Assembly (NCBI RefSeq): GCF_902686445.1
Contig: NC_062213.1
Span: forward strand, 39,630,741-39,694,740
Direction: 5' to 3'
Length of the DNA stretch: 64,000 nucleotides
Source: Sciurus carolinensis
Lineage: Eukaryota; Chordata; Mammalia; Rodentia; Sciuridae
The position numbers and the translations under genes were made by a program. This document shows positions 59,105 through 64,000 of this stretch, piece by piece. Positions within the stretch are counted from its first letter, which is position 1. Every line of letters starts with the position of its first letter. The notes under the pieces were generated by a model. The model had not been told where the DNA came from and made no database searches. It saw nothing but the letters and a program-made list of their open reading frames with translations.

Positions 59105-59335
59105 ATAATCTGGGTGCAGTACTGCAAGCCTGTAATCCTAGTGACTCAGGAGGCTGAGGCAGGAGGATTACAAATTCAAGGTGAACCTTAGTGAACCCTG
59201 TCTCAAAATAAAAAATAAAAAGGGTTGCTTGGAGGGGCTGGAGATGTGACTTAGCAGTAGAGCACTTGCCTGGCATGGGTGAGGCCCTGGCCCTGTGTTC
59301 AATCCCCAGTATGGCAAAAAAAGGAAAAAGAAAAG
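59105..59335 (+). repeat. B1 + ID composite SINE (sense)
   Basis: B1 half 'caagcctgtaatcctagtga' and 'gtgaaccctgtctc'; ID half 'ggggctggagatgtgactta' ending 'tgttcaatccccagtatgg' with an A-rich tail. The two halves are separated by a longer linker than usual, so they could be separate insertions. Confidence 0.8.
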
Positions 59336-59344
59336 AAAACTGAT

Positions 59345-59520
59345 TGTAAAAAGCTCTGGAGGTATAGTTCAGTAGTAAAGCACCCTGGGTTCAACCCCCG
59401 ATATCATACACGTAAAGTATAAAAGAAGAGAGTCAGGGGTTTACACTCTCAGTGATAGAATGATTGTCTAACATGCAGAAGACCCTGGGTTCAGTTCCAA
59501 ACACCACCCAAAAAAAGTGT
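59345..59520 (+). repeat. Two degraded ID-type SINEs in tandem (sense)
   Basis: The first has 'ggaggtatagttcagtagta' and 'ctgggttcaacccccgatat'. The second has 'ctctcagtgatagaatgatt' and 'ctgggttcagttccaaacac'. Each ends in an A-rich stretch. Confidence 0.75.
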
Positions 59521-59571
59521 AAAAGAAGAACGCTTTACTGGAATTTAAAAATATATTTTACCTTTCTTTTA

Positions 59572-59692
59572 TTTAAGATGGGAGATGGTGGTCTCACTAT
59601 ATTGCCTAGGCTGGCCTTGAACATGAAATCCCCGTGCCTCAGCCTCCCAAGTGGTTGGGATTACAGATATGCATCAACAGGCCTAGCTTAAA
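59572..59692 (-). repeat. B1-like SINE (antisense)
   Basis: 'attgcctaggctggccttga', 'gcctcagcctcccaagtggt' and 'gggattacagatatgcat'. Confidence 0.85.
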
Positions 59693-60879
59693 AAAAAATC
59701 TTCTAAACTGTCATCATGAAACCTTTTGGTAAGAAAACCTCTAATAACTTTCTTCTGGAAATTTAATCCAACATAAAAAGGCAGAAGACAGAAATAAGAA
59801 TTATAAATGTTAAAAGCGACATTATTAATATTCACAGATGAAATGATTCAATACTGAGAAGATTAAAAAAGATGGTGAATAATATTAGCAAGATAGTCTT
59901 GCATAGATCAAATTAATAGTGATAGACACATCATATTCCTTTTAGGGAAAACTAGCCATAAAGATGTCAGTACTTCCTAAATTAACTTGTAAATTTCCTT
60001 TCAATTTGTTTTCTTATTTTTTATATTGATTTGTTTTCTTACTTGATTTATTTCTGGGAATTTGACAAAATGATCCTAAAGTTCATTGCAATAATAGACA
60101 CACCATAATACCAAAGAAAGAAATGAAAATTTTAGTGATGAAGAATAATTTATTCTACTGTGCAGAATTAAAATAGAATAAAATACAAAAATGTATAGTG
60201 ACAAGAATAAAACAACATGGGCCTTGGATCCAATAGATTTAGGTTTTGAATTTCAGGTTCTGACATCTTGAATGATTAACTTAATATCTTTAAATAAAGC
60301 ATGTATTATAGACTCTAAATGTCCTACTCCCCTTCCTTAACCCCAAGTTCACATGCTGGCCATGGTCTCATCATGGACAGAATATACTTCCCTGTCTTTG
60401 ACCTTGGAAGTTGTTGGGGTGACTTGGGTTGGTCAGCAGCCTGCAGGCAGAAGTAACAGTGTTTCAGTTCCAACCGTGTTTTAGTGCTTCCTTTTCAGAA
60501 GCCTCCATAGTTCTGTTTGTCCTCCTGGCCCTCTGCTGTCACCATAAAAGCTTCCCAGAGAGCAGCAGCTGCCCGGTCAGCCTGGGCTTCAGGGTGAACA
60601 CATAGAACACAGCTGCCCCACAGATCCATGAGAATAAACAACTGCTGTTTTAAACTGCTGAGAACCAGCCAACGACATGTACCAGCTGTTTCTTACAGAA
60701 GATTCCCAGGAATTGCCCCCAACACTTAGGCTTATATTTTATTGGCCAAAATTTAGTCACATGGCCAATTCTAACTGCAAGAGAGGCTGGGAAATGTGGC
60801 TAGCTAAAACTTAGAAGGAAAAAAATGGATTCTGTGGGACAACTAGCAGTCTCAGTCACAAGTGGATAATGCCTACTGA
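59693..60879. other. Unique sequence, nothing recognised
   Basis: AT-rich to about 60300, then more GC-rich unique text. No gene supported. Confidence 0.4.
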
Positions 60880-61004
60880 TTTTTTAAAAATATTTTTTTA
60901 GTTGTCAATGGTCCTTTATTTGTTTATATGTGGTGGTGGTAATCGAACCCAGGGCCTCATACATGCTAGACAAGCACTCTACCACTGAGCTACAACCCCA
61001 GCCC
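60880..61004 (-). repeat. ID-type SINE with extended 3' tail (antisense)
   Basis: 'tttagttgtcaatggtcctt' (shared tail module), then 'ggtaatcgaacccagggcct' and 'ctaccactgagctacaaccc'. Confidence 0.9.
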
Positions 61005-61044
61005 TATGATTTTTAAATGCATCTTCATACATTTATTTACTTTT

Positions 61045-61098
61045 AACTTGGGAGTCACTCGTGCTAAGAAACACTGAGCTACATCCCCAGTCCCACTC
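61045..61098 (-). repeat. ID-type SINE fragment (antisense)
   Basis: 'aagaaacactgagctacatc' followed by 'cccagtcccac' is an A-box-end fragment. Confidence 0.65.
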
Positions 61099-61099
61099 T

Positions 61100-61450
61100 T
61101 TATAAATGAAATCATTCTGATTGTTCATCTATTATCTTTTTTTCTCCACTTACCTCTTTAAAAGATCTTTCCATGTCAATAAAAGGCACTTCATTCTTGA
61201 CAGCTTTATATTTTCTATAACTTTATATAGCAATGATTTATTTGACCATTTTCCTTTAAATTATTTCCAATTTTTTCCCAATTCCAAAAGTACTAAAACA
61301 AAACCTTTGCACAACCATACTTATGTCTATGCATAATTATTTTTGTTGGAAAGATTCCTAGAAGGAAAAAAAGAAAAATTCTTAGGAATGGGATAGCTGG
61401 TTCAAAGCCTATATGCATTATTTCAAAAGATATTATAAAATTACTCACCA
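61100..61450 (-). mobile_element. Possible old L1 remnant (antisense)
   Basis: 'tatttgaccattttccttta' and 'ttcctagaaggaaaaaaag' loosely follow the ancient L1 3' end. Low confidence. Confidence 0.4.
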
Positions 61451-61867
61451 AAAAGACTTTCATAGCTTATATTTCTAAATGAGTATATAAAAATATCTCT
61501 TGGAAATCAATTCTTGATGGTACTATATCAAAACTTTAAACTACTCATGCTGTTTGTCCCAGTAATTTTGTTTATGGGCATTTATCCCAGAAAATAATAT
61601 GAAAAGCAAAATGAATTCTGAACATATTATGCATTATAACTATAATACTACAGTGAAAAACTAGTTACAAAATGAATTTTTAAAATAGAGCAGATGCATT
61701 ATTATAAAATGATTACAAAGACTTTAGTAACAAAAAATTGCTTATGATAATCTTATTTTAAAATACCAGACTTAATTAAAAGTTCAAAATAATTGTGCTT
61801 TGGATGTATACTCATTGATGCTATCTTCTTTTACCTACCTTACTACTTTTCATTTCATTGATGAAGA

Positions 61868-62207
61868 TGTCTTAGTCCATTAGGGCTGCTACAACAAAAT
61901 ACCATAAGCAACAGAAATTTATTTCTCAAAGTGCTGGAGGCTGAGAAGTCCAAGATAAAGGAAGAGTGTCTAAGGAGGGTCCACTTTCGGGTTCACTGAT
62001 TCTGTATTTTTTATTATGTTCTTACATGGTAAAAGGGGCAAGTGGCCTCTGATTGGGCCTTATAAGAGCACTAATTTCATTCATGAGGGATTGGCACTCA
62101 TGACTTATGTCACCTCCCAAAGACTTCACCTTCTGAAATCATCACCTTAGAGGTAGAGTTCAACTTGTGAATTTTGAGCAGACATAAATATTCAGACCAC
62201 AGCAGAA
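61868..62207 (-). mobile_element. MLT1-like MaLR solo LTR (antisense)
   Basis: 'tcttagtccattagggctgc', 'acaacaaaataccataagca', 'gtgctggaggctgagaagtc', 'cttataagagcactaatttc', and an end at 'ttcagaccacagcag'. This follows the MLT1 antisense consensus order from end to end. Confidence 0.8.
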
Positions 62208-62221
62208 GATTATACTTTTTT

Positions 62222-62306
62222 TTTTTTTTGGGTGCTGGGGATCGAACCCAGGGCCTGAGTGCTTACAAGGCAAGCACTCTACCAACTGAGCTATCTCCCC
62301 AGCCCC
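62222..62306 (-). repeat. Young ID SINE (antisense) with TSD
   Basis: T-run, 'gggtgctggggatcgaaccc', 'acaaggcaagcactctacc', 'ctgagctatctccccagccc'. A 10-bp 'atactttttt' lies on both sides (62212-62221, 62307-62316), partly low-complexity. Confidence 0.88.
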
Positions 62307-62357
62307 ATACTTTTTTAGTAAAAAATGAGTAGACAAAATTTTTGGATGGCTCTTAGG

Positions 62358-62510
62358 AAATTGTGTTAGTTAGCTCTTTTATCACCATAACAAACACTTG
62401 AGATAACCAACTTATAAAGAAAAAAGGTTTATTTTGGTTCACAGCTTTGAAGTTTTAGTCTATGATTGATGGGCCCCTTTCGCTTTTTGGCCAGAGTATG
62501 CCTGGAATTT
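62358..62510 (-). mobile_element. MaLR-type LTR fragment (antisense)
   Basis: 'tgttagttagctcttttatc', 'caacttataaagaaaaaagg' followed by 'tttattttggttcacagct'. Truncated. Confidence 0.65.
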
Positions 62511-62644
62511 CCTTCTTAAGGAAAAAAAAAAAAAACCCTCCTAATGTATCTATAATTTGTAATAATACTAGAGATAATTATAGTAAAAATACTCAAATTT
62601 TAAGCAATTGTGTCTAGTTTCAAGGTATATGATTTCATGCATTA

Positions 62645-63475
62645 GCGAATTCTTATTATAAACATTAGTATTTTCTTTTTATTGTAATTATCAGTGTATA
62701 TTAATTGTACAAAACAATGGGAGTCAGTGTGACAATTTCACACATGCACATAATGTATTTTGATAGCATCCACCCATCCTACTTCCCTCTTTCCCCGCTC
62801 ACCCTCTTCTGGTTCTTTTTCCCTTCCCTGACAGTTCCCCTTCTCTTTTTTCTCTAGATTTGAGAGAAAACATGTGATGCTGGTCATTAGGATTTCCAGT
62901 TCCATCCATTTTCCCACAAATGGCATGATTTAGTTCTTTCTTATAGATGAAAAATCTGTCATTGTGTATACGTACCATGCTTTCTTTATCCACTGATGGG
63001 CACCTAGGCTGAATCCATAACTTGACCACAGTGAACAGTGCTATGGTAAATATGGGTATACAGATATCTCCAGAGTATGCTGACTTTGATTCTTTCAGGT
63101 ATATATCTGGGAGAGGTATAGTTGGATTATGTGGTAGTTCTATTTTCAGTTTCTTGTAGAGTCTCCATACTGTTTTGCATAGTAGCTGTATTAATTTACA
63201 TTCCCACCAACAGTCTATAAGGGTTCCTTCACTGCCCCCCACAACATCCTCACAGGAATTTGTTATTTTTTTGTTTTCTCAATAATAGCCATTCTGACTG
63301 GGGTGAGACGGAATCTCAATATAGTTTTGATTTTCATTTCCTGATGGCTAAAGTTTTTGAGCATTTTTTCATACATTTATTGGCTATTTGTATTTCTTTT
63401 GAAAAGTGTCTGTTCAACTCTTTTGCCCATTTGTTAATTGAATTACTTGTTTTATTTTGTTGTTAATTTATTTAT
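62645..63475 (-). mobile_element. Old L1 3' portion (antisense)
   Basis: The minus strand encodes a degraded ORF2 C-terminus: GTLIDCWWECKLIQLLCKTV (Cys-His region), then NPTIPLPDIYLKESKSAYSG and [20 protein letters not shown]. The 3' UTR-like tail lies towards 62650. The frame is open for 147 codons, but with a diverged motif, no reverse transcriptase and no 5' half, so it is inert. Confidence 0.85.
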
Positions 63476-63764
63476 TTTTACTCCATGATTTCATTATTTG
63501 AAATTCTAGAACAGAAATAGCTAATCTGCAGTGACAAAAAGCAGATCAAGGTTTGAATGAGGCTAGAAACGGCGATGGATTGCTTGACTGCAAAGCAGAC
63601 AAGGAAACTTTTGGATCACATTATATAACATGCTTGTGGTGATGGTTGCATAACTGCATACATTTTTCATAATTACATAGTAAAATGAAGGTAAACATTA
63701 TTATACATAAATTATGTCTCAAAGATTATTTTTAAAATATTGTAGGTTATTCTGTACAATACCT

Positions 63765-63960
63765 TTTTTTTTTTAAACTGGGGATTAAACCCAGGGGTGC
63801 TTAACCACTGAGCCACATCCCCAGCCCTTTTTTATATTTCATTTAGAAACAGGGTCTCACTGAGTTGCTTAGGGCCTCACTAAGTTGCTGAGTCTGACTT
63901 GGAACTCACCATCCTCCTGCCTTAGCCTCCTGAGCCATTGGGATTACAGGCATGCTACAA
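63765..63960 (-). repeat. Composite SINE (MEN type, antisense)
   Basis: ID half 'gcttaaccactgagccacat', 'aacagggtctcactgagttg', B1 half 'cctcctgagccattgggatt' ending near the window edge. Confidence 0.9.
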
Positions 63961-64000
63961 TACCTACTTTAATCACAATTAATTATTTTTTCTTTTTTTG

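Noticed and set aside
62799..63242. 147-codon frame as a host gene
   Set aside because: The residues match the L1 ORF2 C-terminus, so it is a remnant of an old L1.

Overview
This window is mammalian nuclear DNA, almost certainly from a squirrel (Sciuridae). Three repeat signatures point there. Dozens of tRNA-derived ID-type SINEs carry the inner motif GGGTTCAATCCCCAGCA. About a dozen copies are a composite SINE (a B1/7SL-like half followed by an ID-like half, the B1-dID or MEN type reported from squirrels). The young LINE-1 is unlike the mouse, rat or human families. The species cannot be fixed from sequence alone. I see no exon of a functional host protein-coding gene, no CpG-island promoter and no functional structural RNA gene, so the window looks intergenic or deep-intronic.

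Layout. 1-3.1 kb: an ancient L2-like repeat broken up by SINEs and one MaLR-type LTR. 3.1-7.7 kb: mostly unique, with B1, ID, MIR and MER5A-like copies. 7.7-9.9 kb: three antisense L1 3' ends. 10-15 kb: composite SINEs, a U6 snRNA pseudogene, and a composite SINE split by a MaLR-type LTR. 15.0-17.7 kb: an old antisense L1 with most of ORF2 deleted. 17.9-18.9 kb: older L1. 19-29 kb: unique sequence with SINEs, MIRs and a MaLR LTR carrying a later ID insertion. 29.07-29.58 kb: an RPL23A processed pseudogene. 30-36 kb: mostly unique. 36.2-38.6 kb: an old antisense L1. 40.6-50.57 kb: the centrepiece, described below. 51-64 kb: old L1, a Tigger/MER2-like DNA transposon, MaLR LTRs and many SINEs.

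The centrepiece is a retrotransposed block of about 10 kb with all parts on the minus strand. Read 5' to 3' it contains an RPL6 processed pseudogene; a young L1 with a broken ORF1 and only the first 218 or so ORF2 codons (copy B); and a full-length L1 with intact ORF1 (348 aa), intact ORF2 (1277 aa), a promoter of tandem 459-bp monomers each with a YY1-type box, a G-rich 3' UTR with a telomere-like tract, and an A-rich tail (copy A). The two L1-related junctions are unusual. Copy B is cut exactly where the 5' terminus of copy A begins, and the RPL6 3' UTR runs into L1 sequence with no poly(A) between. Either sequential insertions or reverse-transcriptase template switching could explain this. 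ORF2 of copy A retains every endonuclease, reverse transcriptase and Cys-His residue I checked, so copy A looks potentially retrotransposition-competent.

Nothing here forms an operon or pathway. The functional logic is that of retrotransposition: L1 ORF1p and ORF2p can mobilise L1 itself and, in trans, the ID and B1 SINEs, the U6 copy and the RPL6 and RPL23A mRNA copies that fill the window. SINE coordinates are read by eye and may be off by about 5-15 bases.
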